Source: Chloroflexota bacterium (GTDB taxonomy: Bacteria > Chloroflexota > Dormibacteria > CF-121). Taken from it: a DNA stretch of 33,625 nucleotides. The notes under the pieces were generated by a model. It worked only from the letters and a program-made list of their open reading frames with translations, made no database searches and was not told the origin of the DNA. The position numbers were made by a program, and so were the translations under genes. The stretch is taken from assembly GCA_005881215.1 (NCBI GenBank), contig VBDZ01000011.1, positions 1-33,625 of the forward strand, in the 5' to 3' direction. Below, in pieces: positions 7,653 to 15,678 of this stretch; position 1 is the stretch's first letter; every line of letters begins with the position of its first letter.

Positions 7653-9047
7653 TTGGAGCACCCCACGACCATCGCCCAGCTTCGACAGAGTGAGTACCGC
7701 GTGCTGCCGGTCAAGGAGGAGATGCGCAAGAACCTCGTTCGCAAGATCAAGGCGAGCGACGTCCTGTTCCCCGGCATCATCGGCTATGACGAGTCCGTTA
7801 TCCCGCAAGTGGAGAACGCCATCCTGTCGGGCCAGGACGTCGTCTTCCTCGGCGAGCGGGGCCAGGCGAAGAGCCGGCTGATCCGGTCGCTGGTCAGTTT
7901 GCTCGACGAGCAGGTCCCGATCATCGACGGCTGCGAAATCAACGACAGCCCGTATGCGCCCATCTGCCGGGCCTGCCGGGACCGGGTCGCGACCCAGGCC
8001 GACCGGGTGGGGGTGCGCTGGATTGCCCCCGACGAGCGCTACAGCGAGAAGCTGGCCACGCCCGATACGTCGATCGCCGACCTGATCGGCGAGGTCGATC
8101 CGATTCGGGTCGCCGAGGGAAAGTACCTGGCCGACGAGCTGACCATCCACTACGGCCTCGTACCGCGCACCAATCGCGGCATCTTCGCCATCAACGAGCT
8201 GCCCGACCTGGCGGAGCGGATCCAGGTAGGTTTGCTGAACCTGATCGAGGAACGCGACGTCCAGATTCGAGGTTTCAAGCTGCGCCTGCCGATTGATGTC
8301 TATGTGGTGGCCTCCGCGAACCCAGAGGACTACACCAACCGAGGGCGGATCATCACCCCGCTCAAGGATCGGTTCGGGGCGCAGATCCGCACCCACTATC
8401 CGCGCAACATCGAAGACGAGATCCGGATCGTGGAACAGGAGCGGACCGACTTCCAGGATCGAGAGCTCACGGTGATCATGCCCGACTTCATGAAAGAGAT
8501 CGTGGCCGAGGTGACCCAGCTCGCCCGCCGCAGCCCGAAGGTCAACCAGCGGTCGGGGGTGAGCGTCCGGATCTCGATCACAAACTACGAGAACCTCGCG
8601 TCGAACGCGTCTCGCCGCGCGCTGCGTACCGGCGAGACGGAAGCGGTGCCCCGGATCAGCGACCTGCCCTCGATCATTCCTTCGAGCGCCGGCAAGCTCG
8701 AGATGGAAACCTGGGAAGAGGGTGATGACCAAACGGTGCTGGAGAAGATCATCAAGACGGCGGTACTCAACGTCTATCGGCGCCACTTCGAGGCCAGCCA
8801 GTTCACCGAACTGGTCCAGCGGTTCGACGCCGGGCTCACCTTCGAGGTCTCGGAGGGCCAGCCGGCCGAGCGCTACATGACGATGCTGCGCGAGCTGCCT
8901 GGGATGGAGAAAGCTTTGAAAGGCCTGGGTCTCGACAAGCGACCCGCGCTGGCCGCCTCGGGGGTGGAGTTCGTGCTCGAGGGGCTGCATCTCAGCAAGC
9001 GGATCAACAAGACGGAAATGGACGGCGCCGCCATCTACGCCGGCTAG
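7653..9047 (+). CDS. MoxR/ChlI-like AAA+ ATPase
   Basis: This 464-residue AAA+ ATPase is of the magnesium-chelatase-I/MoxR clade, which remodels protein partners with a VWA protein. Walker A is GERGQAKS (residues 67-74). The Walker B position reads GIFAINELPDL, so the usual Asp-Glu is Asn-Glu. Sensor 1 is VVASANPEDY, and DRFGAQIRTHYP continues the AAA+ core. Three cysteines (C94, C105, C108) sit in the insert after Walker A. The insert is atypical for plain MoxR proteins and might bind metal. The TTG start is chosen for the AAAGAGG site upstream. The stop is directly followed by the ATG of the VWA gene, indicating one operon and one complex. Confidence 0.85.
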   Translation: MEHPTTIAQLRQSEYRVLPVKEEMRKNLVRKIKASDVLFPGIIGYDESVIPQVENAILSGQDVVFLGERGQAKSRLIRSLVSLLDEQVPIIDGCEINDSPYAPICRACRDRVATQADRVGVRWIAPDERYSEKLATPDTSIADLIGEVDPIRVAEGKYLADELTIHYGLVPRTNRGIFAINELPDLAERIQVGLLNLIEERDVQIRGFKLRLPIDVYVVASANPEDYTNRGRIITPLKDRFGAQIRTHYPRNIEDEIRIVEQERTDFQDRELTVIMPDFMKEIVAEVTQLARRSPKVNQRSGVSVRISITNYENLASNASRRALRTGETEAVPRISDLPSIIPSSAGKLEMETWEEGDDQTVLEKIIKTAVLNVYRRHFEASQFTELVQRFDAGLTFEVSEGQPAERYMTMLRELPGMEKALKGLGLDKRPALAASGVEFVLEGLHLSKRINKTEMDGAAIYAG

Positions 9048-11039
9048 ATGATCTCGCGCTCCAACCGCTACGAGCGCTGGGACGGATCGCAAGAGCCCTT
9101 CGGCCGCGACGCCGAGGACCTCTTCGACCGGCTCGCCGAAGACCTGTTCCAGGGTGGTGACTTCGACTACGCCCTGCACCGGTTGATGAGCCGAGGCTGG
9201 CGCGATCGACAGGGCCGCAAGCTGCCCGGCTTCGAGGAAATGCTCGAGCGGCTCCGCCAGAAGCGGCTGCAGCAGTTGAAGCGCTACAACCTGAACGACG
9301 TCTTCGGCAATATTCGCGAGCGGCTGAATGACATCCTCCGTCGCGAGCGCCAGGGGATCAACGAGCGCCTGGAGCAGGCGCCAGAGAGCGCGAAGCGAGT
9401 GCTGCAGCGGATCACCAAGAAGAAGCTGCAGGAGCTCGACCGCTTACCCGAGGACGTCGGCGGGGCCATCCGGGAGCTCAACGACTACGAGTTCATGGAC
9501 GAGGGCGCCGCCCAGGCCTTCCAGAAGCTGATGGAGGAGCTCAAGCAGCAGGTCTCGCAGACCTACTTCAAGAACATGACCCGTACCATGCAGCAACTCC
9601 GCCCCGAGCAGCTGGGCGAAATCAAGGAGATGCTCAGGGCCCTCAACCAGATGCTGCGTGATCGGCTGGAGGGCAAGCCGCCGAAATTCGAGCAGTTCAT
9701 GCAACGCTTCGGGCATTTCTTCGGTCCCAATCCGCCGAAGACGCTCGACGAGCTGATCCAGCACCTGGAGAGGCAGATGGCGCAGATGGAGTCCCTGATG
9801 CAGTCCCTCTCGCCCGAGATGCGCCAGCAGATGCAGGACCTACTCGAATCGACACTCAACGATCCGGAGCTGCAGGAGCAGATGGCGGAGCTGGCGGCGC
9901 AGCTGGAGCTGATGTCGCCTCGTCCCGGACTCGGCAGCCGCTACGCCTTCTATGGCTCGGAATCGCTGCCGCTGCAGGAAGCGCTCTCCTTGATGGAGCG
10001 GCTGCAGGGGATCGAAGACCTCGAATCGGCCCTGCGCGAGGGCTACCAGGGACGCCAACTGACGCCCGAGCAATCGGCGCAGCTGCAGCAACTGCTGGGG
10101 TCGGACGCCCGCCAGGCCGCCGACCAGATGAGTGAATTGGCCTCGCAGCTGGAGAAGAAGGGCTACGTGCAACGCGGCCGGCGCGGCATGGAGCTGACCC
10201 CGCGCGGGATGCGCCGCATCGGGCAGAAGGCGCTGCGCGATCTGTATACCCGATTGAAGCGCGACCGCTTCGGCGATCACCCGATCAGCGTGCGCGGCCT
10301 GGGGTCGGAGCGGTCTGACGAGACCAAGGTCTACGAGTTCGGGGACGCGTTCAATCTCAATGTCGAGCAGACCTTGATGAACGCCCTGCGTCGTGAAGGG
10401 CCACGAGAGCCGATCCGGCTCAAGACCGACGACTTCGAGGTCTACCGCTCGGAGTTCAGCGCCCAGTCCGCGACCGTGCTGATGATCGACATGAGCCGGT
10501 CGATGCCGCTGCGGGGCTACTTCTACGCCGCGAAGAAAGTGGCGCTGGCCCTGGATGCCCTGATCCGGAGCCAGTTCCCGCGCGATTTTCTCCAGGTGAT
10601 CGCCTTCAGCGATTACGCCCGTCCGGTCAAGTCGCACCAGCTGGCGGAGCTGACCTACAACGAGTCCATCTACGGCACCAACATCCAGCACGGGTTGATG
10701 CTGGCCCGCCAGTTCCTCAACCGGCACAAGACCGGGAACAAGCAGGTCATCATCGTGACCGACGGCGAGCCCACCGCCCACATGGAAGGTCAGCAGGCGG
10801 TCTTCTTCTACCCTCCGCTGCCGGAGACCTTTCAGAAGACGCTGCTCGAGGTGCAGCGCTGTACCCGCGAGCACATCGTGATCAACACCTTCATGCTGGA
10901 CAACGACTATCACCTGGTCTCGTTCGTCAAGCAGATGACCCGGATGAACGGGGGGCGGGCCTTCTTCGCCAGCGCCGATCGGCTGGGCGATTACGTTTTG
11001 CTCGACTACGTCGACCGGAAGCGCAAAGCCAGCCGCTGA
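9048..11039 (+). CDS. VWA-domain protein, partner of the MoxR-like ATPase
   Basis: The product is 663 residues. The C-terminal third is a von Willebrand A domain with a complete metal-ion-dependent adhesion site: D481MSRS485, a Thr in YGTNIQHGL, and Asp in VTDGEP. The N-terminal 400 residues are charged and helical, rich in Leu, Gln, Met and Glu, with several likely coiled-coil segments around residues 65-290 and no membrane segment. VWA/MoxR pairs act as chaperone-like modules that insert metals or assemble enzyme complexes. The client is not identifiable from this locus. The ATG follows the ATPase stop codon with no gap. Confidence 0.85.
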   Translation: MISRSNRYERWDGSQEPFGRDAEDLFDRLAEDLFQGGDFDYALHRLMSRGWRDRQGRKLPGFEEMLERLRQKRLQQLKRYNLNDVFGNIRERLNDILRRERQGINERLEQAPESAKRVLQRITKKKLQELDRLPEDVGGAIRELNDYEFMDEGAAQAFQKLMEELKQQVSQTYFKNMTRTMQQLRPEQLGEIKEMLRALNQMLRDRLEGKPPKFEQFMQRFGHFFGPNPPKTLDELIQHLERQMAQMESLMQSLSPEMRQQMQDLLESTLNDPELQEQMAELAAQLELMSPRPGLGSRYAFYGSESLPLQEALSLMERLQGIEDLESALREGYQGRQLTPEQSAQLQQLLGSDARQAADQMSELASQLEKKGYVQRGRRGMELTPRGMRRIGQKALRDLYTRLKRDRFGDHPISVRGLGSERSDETKVYEFGDAFNLNVEQTLMNALRREGPREPIRLKTDDFEVYRSEFSAQSATVLMIDMSRSMPLRGYFYAAKKVALALDALIRSQFPRDFLQVIAFSDYARPVKSHQLAELTYNESIYGTNIQHGLMLARQFLNRHKTGNKQVIIVTDGEPTAHMEGQQAVFFYPPLPETFQKTLLEVQRCTREHIVINTFMLDNDYHLVSFVKQMTRMNGGRAFFASADRLGDYVLLDYVDRKRKASR

Positions 11040-11050
11040 TCGCGACTCGA

Positions 11051-11056
11051 TAGAAT
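11051..11056 (+). promoter_or_regulatory. Putative -10 element (TAGAAT) of the methyltransferase gene
   Basis: TAGAAT lies 9 nt before the GTG start at 11066, with no Shine-Dalgarno sequence. Transcription would begin at or within about 3 nt of the start codon. Confidence 0.4.
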
Positions 11057-11065
11057 CCGCCGCGC

Positions 11066-11947
11066 GTGCCACGGGATCGAATCGCGGAACACAACAAGAA
11101 GATGTGGGAACGGCTGGCCAAGGCCGCGATGAATTACACGCGTCCGTTCGGCCGGCCCCCGAAGTCTCCCGCGGGCATGCGCCGGTTCATGGATCCCAGG
11201 GGCCGGCTCAAGGGGCTGCGCCTGCAGGGCGCCCGGGTGCTCGGCCTGGCGGCCGGTGGCGGCTGGGACCCGGTGATCTTCGCCAAGCTGGGGGCGCAGA
11301 CCACCGTCTTCGATATCTCGCCGACCCAGCTCAAGACGGTGCGCGAGCTGGCGGCCCGCCAGCGGGTCACGCTGCGGCTGGTCCGCGGCAACATGAAGGA
11401 CCTTTCGGTGTTCAAGGACGAATCCTTCGACCTGGTCTGGCACTGTCACTCGCTCGTGTTCACCGACGACGCGGTTCGGGTGCTCAAGGAAGTCGGGCGG
11501 GTGCTGGCGCCCGGCGGCACCTACCTGCTGTCCACCATGCATCCGACCACGCTGCGGCTCTACGGCACCTACCGGGACGGGGGCTGGCGACCAAAGATCA
11601 CGTATTTCGAAGACAAGCCGGTGCCCTACGTCGATGAGTGGGGGATGACCTGGACCCTGGGCAACAAGAAATTAGTCGCGCCCACCATCGAGTTTGGCCA
11701 CCGCTTCGAAACCATCGTCAACGGCATGGCTGCGGCGGGGATGGTGGTGGACGGGATCTGGGAGTTCTCCCCCGGGGACGACGACGAGACGGAGCCAGGC
11801 AGCGACGCCCACCTCGACACGCTGTTCCCCGCCTTTATCGAGGTGCGCGGCCGGAAACTGGCGCCGACCGCCTTTGTGGCCGATAAGCGGCCAGCAGCGC
11901 GGCGCGCTGTGGCGGCGAGAGGTACTTCACGGCCTCGCGCACGGTGA
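11066..11947 (+). CDS. Class I SAM-dependent methyltransferase
   Basis: This 293-residue methyltransferase has the Rossmann motif I as VLGLAAGGGWDP (about residue 58). The acidic end of strand 2 is TVFDISPTQL, motif II-like sequence is FDLVWHCHSLVF, and motif III is RVLAPGGTYLLST. This matches the Methyltransf_11/UbiE-type group acting on small molecules; the acceptor is unknown. The GTG start leaves only 26 bp after the VWA gene and contains its own TAGAAT box. The last 37 codons overlap the 3' end of the convergent AlkD-like gene on the other strand, and the basic tail may be dispensable. Confidence 0.83.
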   Translation: MPRDRIAEHNKKMWERLAKAAMNYTRPFGRPPKSPAGMRRFMDPRGRLKGLRLQGARVLGLAAGGGWDPVIFAKLGAQTTVFDISPTQLKTVRELAARQRVTLRLVRGNMKDLSVFKDESFDLVWHCHSLVFTDDAVRVLKEVGRVLAPGGTYLLSTMHPTTLRLYGTYRDGGWRPKITYFEDKPVPYVDEWGMTWTLGNKKLVAPTIEFGHRFETIVNGMAAAGMVVDGIWEFSPGDDDETEPGSDAHLDTLFPAFIEVRGRKLAPTAFVADKRPAARRAVAARGTSRPRAR

Positions 11948-12647
11948 CGCCCGACGCGACGGTGCAGCGCGGCAACAGCCAGCGGTAGACGACGTCGGGT
12001 TGTCGCTTCCCGGTCTCCCGCAGCACCCAGCCGATCGCCTTACGAATGAAGAACTCGCGTTCCGCCAGCATGGCGTCGGCGTAGCGCGCGAATCGCGGAA
12101 AGTCGCCCTGGCCGCGCCGCAGTGGCCGGAGCAGCGCCAGCATCGCGGCGCGCCGGATCCAGAAGTCGTCGTCCCGCGCCCAGCAGTCCAGCCTCTGCGC
12201 GAGGTGTGAGGAGCGTTGCAGCAAGGGCCCGACGATCACGATGGCCAGCTCGTCGACGAAGGCCCACGTCTTCGACTCGCGGATCAAGCGCTCCAAAACG
12301 CCAATGTCGGCCGGCCGCAGCAGAGCCTGGAACTCCTCCAACAAGAGGACGGCGGTCATCCGGGTTTCGAAGACCTGGCGGCGCCAGAGGGCCGAAACCA
12401 CTTTCAGCAACTGGCCTCGGCCGAGCGATGGATGCTCGCGCGTGATGGCGCGAACCATCTGGCGCATGGCCGGCAGCGTCGCGCCGATAAACTCGAGGTC
12501 GCTCTTCAAATAGGCCTTCTCGGCGACCGCGCGCCGCGGATCCCGCTGACGCCGCAGGTTCGCCTCGATCTGTGACGCCAGGATCGAGGCGGACGCCTTA
12601 GTGGAGCTTGGGGAGGACCTGCTTGCCGAAGACGTCGATCCACTCAC
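11835..12647 (-). CDS. AlkD-like DNA alkylation repair protein (HEAT-like repeats)
   Basis: The AlkD family consists of HEAT-like repeat glycosylases that excise bulky or cationic alkylated bases without base flipping. Supporting segments are YLKSDLEFIGATLPAMRQ near the N-terminus, KTWAFVDELA and FWIRRAAMLALLRP in the middle, and EFFIRKAIGWVLRETGK near the C-terminus. The start is uncertain. Family-like sequence begins at ILASQIEANL, where only a CTG (12579-12581) is available, while the nearest GTG is at 12645-12647 inside the oxidoreductase gene. I give the GTG but the Ser-rich first 20 residues are probably not native. The 3' end overlaps the convergent methyltransferase by 113 nt. Confidence 0.75.
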   Translation of the reverse strand: MSGSTSSASRSSPSSTKASASILASQIEANLRRQRDPRRAVAEKAYLKSDLEFIGATLPAMRQMVRAITREHPSLGRGQLLKVVSALWRRQVFETRMTAVLLLEEFQALLRPADIGVLERLIRESKTWAFVDELAIVIVGPLLQRSSHLAQRLDCWARDDDFWIRRAAMLALLRPLRRGQGDFPRFARYADAMLAEREFFIRKAIGWVLRETGKRQPDVVYRWLLPRCTVASGVTVREAVKYLSPPQRAALLAAYRPQRRSAPVSGRAPR

Positions 12648-13578
12648 GCTGGTTCCGCCCGACGTTGTGGAGGTAAACGCGGTCGAAACCGAGATCGATG
12701 AACTTCTGAATCTCGCGACGATGCGCGTCGACATCTGACGAAATCAGCATCCGGCCCTTGAAATCGTCGGGTCGAACGATCTTCGCCATCTGCTCGAAGT
12801 CATAGGGTGAGCGGATGTCCGCCTTGGGGAATTTCATCCCACCATTGGGCCACTGCTGCAGGGCATTGCGCATGGCTTCCTCATCGGTCGGCGCCCACGA
12901 GAGATGGAGTTGGAGGATCTTGTGCAGCGTCGCTGGATCCCGGCCGGCCTCGCGTGCGCCTTTCTCGAATCGCTCGAAGACCGTGCCGATCTTCTCTTCC
13001 GGAGCGCCGACCGTGATGATGCCATCGCACAGTCGCCCCGTCTTCTCCGCGGTAACCGGCCCGGCGGTGGCCACATAGATCGGTGGGGGCTGCTCCGGCA
13101 TGGTCCACAGCCGCATTGTCTCCATCTTGTAGTAGGCGCCCGCGTGCTTGACGTCTTTGCCCGTGAACAGCTTGCGAATGATGTCGATCGACTCGAACAT
13201 GCGGTTGATGCGCTCTGCCACCTCGGGCCAGTAGCCGGCGACGATGTGCTCGTTGAGCGCTTCGCCGGATCCCAGGCCCAGCCAGAACCGGCCCGGGTAC
13301 ATCGCCGCCATGGTGGCCGCGGCCTGGGCGATGATCGCCGGGTGTGAGCGGAACGATGGGCAGGTCACCCCCGGCCCGATATCACCCCGGGTGTGCTCGG
13401 CCGCGGCCGTCATGAACGACCAAACGAAGGACGCGTTGCCCTGCTGCGGGGTCCACGGCTGGACATGGTCGGCAGCCATTACTCCGGAGAATCCGGCGGC
13501 CTCGGCCTGCTCGCAGAAACCAACCAGCTCACGCGGAGGGAATTGCTCCAACATCGCCGCATAGCCGATGTGCGACAT
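12598..13578 (-). CDS. LLM-class F420-dependent oxidoreductase, FGD-like
   Basis: This 326-residue luciferase-like monooxygenase-fold enzyme is close in layout to F420-dependent glucose-6-phosphate dehydrogenase (FGD). Residues aligning with FGD's active site are present: D37-H38 and W42 in AADHVQPW, and E106 in GLGSGEALNE. The non-prolyl cis-peptide neighbourhood fits TCPSFRSHPAIIAQ. The phosphate-binding residues of FGD cannot be confirmed, so the substrate may not be glucose 6-phosphate. The cofD-cofC-cofE genes lie about 1.1 kb away on the other strand and would supply the cofactor. The AlkD-like gene continues downstream on the same strand with overlapping ends. Confidence 0.85.
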   Translation of the reverse strand: MSHIGYAAMLEQFPPRELVGFCEQAEAAGFSGVMAADHVQPWTPQQGNASFVWSFMTAAAEHTRGDIGPGVTCPSFRSHPAIIAQAAATMAAMYPGRFWLGLGSGEALNEHIVAGYWPEVAERINRMFESIDIIRKLFTGKDVKHAGAYYKMETMRLWTMPEQPPPIYVATAGPVTAEKTGRLCDGIITVGAPEEKIGTVFERFEKGAREAGRDPATLHKILQLHLSWAPTDEEAMRNALQQWPNGGMKFPKADIRSPYDFEQMAKIVRPDDFKGRMLISSDVDAHRREIQKFIDLGFDRVYLHNVGRNQREWIDVFGKQVLPKLH

Positions 13579-13593
13579 CGCGGCCGTCCCGGG

Positions 13594-13848
13594 CTAGCGG
13601 TTGAAGCGGCTGGTGGTCGACATCGTGTCGGGGCGCGGCCGGGCGAACGACGCGACCACGGCCCCGGCGGCCAGGATGACCAGCGCCAGCACGAAATGCT
13701 TCAACCGGAAATGCGGCCCGGGCAGGATCAAGCTCTCGCTCGAGGTGCGGACGACGAGGTAGAAGACCGCCGCCACGAGTCCAACGAAGAACAGCACCAG
13801 CCCGACCCAGAAGGCCATCGGGTTGTTTTGAAGCGGGTTGTCTTGCAT
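13594..13848 (-). CDS. Small two-helix membrane protein
   Basis: The 84-residue product has two hydrophobic stretches, about residues 12-34 (FWVGLVLFFVGLVAAVFYLV) and 51-66 (FVLALVILAAGAVVAS), and a polar N-terminus. I do not recognise a family. A strong Shine-Dalgarno AAGGAGG lies 5 nt before the ATG, one of the clearest in the window. It sits 17 bp downstream of uppP on the same strand and is probably co-transcribed, which hints at an envelope-associated role but proves nothing. Confidence 0.7.
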   Translation of the reverse strand: MQDNPLQNNPMAFWVGLVLFFVGLVAAVFYLVVRTSSESLILPGPHFRLKHFVLALVILAAGAVVASFARPRPDTMSTTSRFNR

Positions 13849-13865
13849 TCGTCCTCCTTGAGGCG

Positions 13866-14708
13866 CTAACGGCTGAGCAGGATCAGGGAGAGGATCCCGA
13901 ACGCCGCGCAGTAAATCGCAAACGGATCAAGCCGTCCCACTCGAAAGTATCGCATGAGGTATGCCACGCTCACGAAGGCGGCGGCGCCGGACACGACACC
14001 CGCGAGCAAGTAGACGGGCAGATGCGGCAGCGCGGTGGACGTGAACAAATCGGGAATCTTGAGGACGCCCGCCCCCAGGATGACCGGGGTGGCGAGCAGG
14101 AAGGCGAATCGGGCCGCGGCCTCGTGGGTCAGATTGGCGAGCAGGCCCGCGACCATGCTGCTGCCGGACCGGGAGATCCCGGGCAACAGCGCCAGGATCT
14201 GCGCCGAGCCGATGCCGACCGCGGACCGCACGCGGAGCCGGTCGAGCGGCGTGCGCCCCTCCTCGGCCGCGATGGCGTGACGCCGCAGGCGTTCGCCCCC
14301 GAACATGATCGCGCCGTTGATGATCAGGAATGCGGCCGCCGCCCGTGGACTGGCGAAGAGGGCTTGCACCTGCTTCTGGAACAGGGCGCCGACCAGCCCC
14401 ACCGGGATGGTGCCCAGAATCAAGCGCCAGCCGAGGCGCTCGTCGGGGGTGCCCTGCAGCTGGCCGGCGATCACGCTGCGCAGCACCGCCCGAACGATGG
14501 CCAGCCAGTCGCGCCAGAAATAGATCACCAGTGCGATGGCGGTGCCGACGTGGAGCAAGACCACGAAGGCGAGGAAGGTGGGGTCGGCCTGATTGACGTT
14601 CCAGTGAAGCAGGGAGGGAAGGATCACGGTGTGCCCCAGGCTGCTGACCGGGAAGAGTTCCGTGACGCCCTGCAGCAATGCCAATACGAGGGCCTGGAAC
14701 AGCGACAT
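13866..14708 (-). CDS. uppP: Undecaprenyl-diphosphatase UppP (BacA)
   Basis: This 280-residue polytopic membrane enzyme dephosphorylates undecaprenyl diphosphate to recycle the lipid carrier of peptidoglycan and other wall polymers. Both family signatures are present: QGVTELFPVSSLGH with E17, S22-S23 and H26, and LLPGISRSGSSM with the catalytic R180. Length and about seven to eight hydrophobic segments fit the family. Some BacA proteins confer bacitracin tolerance. The ATG is only 19 bp from the divergent cofD start, so its promoter must overlap the cofD promoter or coding sequence. A weak AGGAAA precedes the start. Confidence 0.93.
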   Translation of the reverse strand: MSLFQALVLALLQGVTELFPVSSLGHTVILPSLLHWNVNQADPTFLAFVVLLHVGTAIALVIYFWRDWLAIVRAVLRSVIAGQLQGTPDERLGWRLILGTIPVGLVGALFQKQVQALFASPRAAAAFLIINGAIMFGGERLRRHAIAAEEGRTPLDRLRVRSAVGIGSAQILALLPGISRSGSSMVAGLLANLTHEAAARFAFLLATPVILGAGVLKIPDLFTSTALPHLPVYLLAGVVSGAAAFVSVAYLMRYFRVGRLDPFAIYCAAFGILSLILLSR

Positions 14709-14715
14709 CGTTTCC

Positions 14716-14721
14716 TATGAT
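14716..14721 (+). promoter_or_regulatory. Putative -10 element (TATGAT) of the cofD operon
   Basis: TATGAT ends 6 nt before the cofD ATG, so the mRNA should be leaderless. It lies in the 19-bp gap between uppP and cofD. No clear -35 hexamer is visible at 16-18 nt spacing. Confidence 0.5.
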
Positions 14722-14727
14722 GCTGTA

Positions 14728-15678
14728 ATGAGCGCGGGGCCCGTCGTCGTCCTGGCCGGCGGCGTCGGCGCGGCCCGCTTCCTGCGAGGCTTGGTGCGGG
14801 TGGTCCCAGCGGACGACCTGGTCGTCATCGGCAACACCGGTGACGACATGTGGTGGCAGGGGCTGTACATCGCGCCCGACCTGGATACCGTGACCTACTG
14901 GCTGGCCGGGGTGGCGGATGAATCGAGGGGCTGGGGCCTCCGGGGAGATACCTTCACGGCGCAGGCGGCCCTGGCCGACCTGACATCCGAGGCCTGGTTC
15001 CAGCTGGGCGACCGCGACCTGGCCACGCACCTGTATCGAACCGGTCGGTTGAGTCGCGGGGTGCCGCTGCATCAGGTCACGGCTGAGCTTGCTGAGCGGT
15101 TCGGGGTCCGCAGCCGGATCCTGCCGATGAGCGACGACCCAGTGGAGACCCGGCTCAAGACCGCGGCCGGCGACCTGCATTTCCAGGAATACTTCGTCCG
15201 CGAGCACTGGCGCCCGCTGGTGCGCGAGATCTACTGGACCGGCATCGAGGCGGCCCGGCCGGCCCCGGGCATCGCGGAGGCGGTGGCGGCGGCGCGGGCG
15301 GTCCTGATCGCCCCCAGCAACCCGGCCATCAGTATCGGACCCATTCTTCGGGTGCCCGGAGTGCGCAGGCTGCTCACCGCCGTCCGGGGTCGCACCGTCG
15401 CCGTCTCGCCGCTGATCCAGGGCCGCGCGGTAAAAGGGCCGACGGTCGAGCTGATGCGGGCCGAGGGAATCCGGCCGGATGCCCTGGGGGTGGCGCAGCT
15501 CTACCGCGACCTCGCGGCCGGCTTCGTGCTCGACGCGGCCGATGCGGCGCTGGCTCCGGCAATCGCGGCCATGGGCTACCGCGTCGCCGTGCGTCCCACG
15601 CTGCTCGACGACATCGCGGCAGCCCGCGAGGTGGCGGTCGCCGCGTTGGACCTCTTGCGCCAGCCGGCGGCCGCGTGA
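14728..15678 (+). CDS. cofD: 2-phospho-L-lactate transferase CofD/FbiA
   Basis: This 316-residue enzyme transfers the phospholactyl or phosphoenolpyruvyl group from its GDP-activated form to the deazaflavin Fo, making F420-0 or dehydro-F420-0. The N-terminal VVVLAGGVGAARFLRGL is the family's glycine-rich motif. It is followed by IGNTGDD and GDRDLATHLYR, and later by APSNPAISIGPIL with the conserved Ser-Asn-Pro. The frame remains open to 14629 inside uppP, but the family sequence and the TATGAT box support the ATG at 14728. Its stop overlaps the cofC start (GTGA). The enzymes making Fo itself (CofG/CofH or FbiC) are not in this window. Confidence 0.94.
   Translation: MSAGPVVVLAGGVGAARFLRGLVRVVPADDLVVIGNTGDDMWWQGLYIAPDLDTVTYWLAGVADESRGWGLRGDTFTAQAALADLTSEAWFQLGDRDLATHLYRTGRLSRGVPLHQVTAELAERFGVRSRILPMSDDPVETRLKTAAGDLHFQEYFVREHWRPLVREIYWTGIEAARPAPGIAEAVAAARAVLIAPSNPAISIGPILRVPGVRRLLTAVRGRTVAVSPLIQGRAVKGPTVELMRAEGIRPDALGVAQLYRDLAAGFVLDAADAALAPAIAAMGYRVAVRPTLLDDIAAAREVAVAALDLLRQPAAA

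Noticed and set aside
7638-9179. Long minus-strand open frame of 513 codons opposite the MoxR-type ATPase gene
   Set aside because: It is an antisense shadow in high-GC DNA: composition is rich in Leu, Asp, Val, Arg and His with no domain, while the plus strand has clear AAA+ motifs.
9840-11072. Minus-strand open frame of 410 codons opposite the VWA gene
   Set aside because: Low-complexity His/Gln/Leu-rich product with no motif; the opposite strand carries a full VWA metal site.
13927-15207. Minus-strand open frame of 426 codons across uppP and cofD
   Set aside because: It is a different frame from uppP, Arg/Gly/His-rich, and overlaps two well-supported genes.
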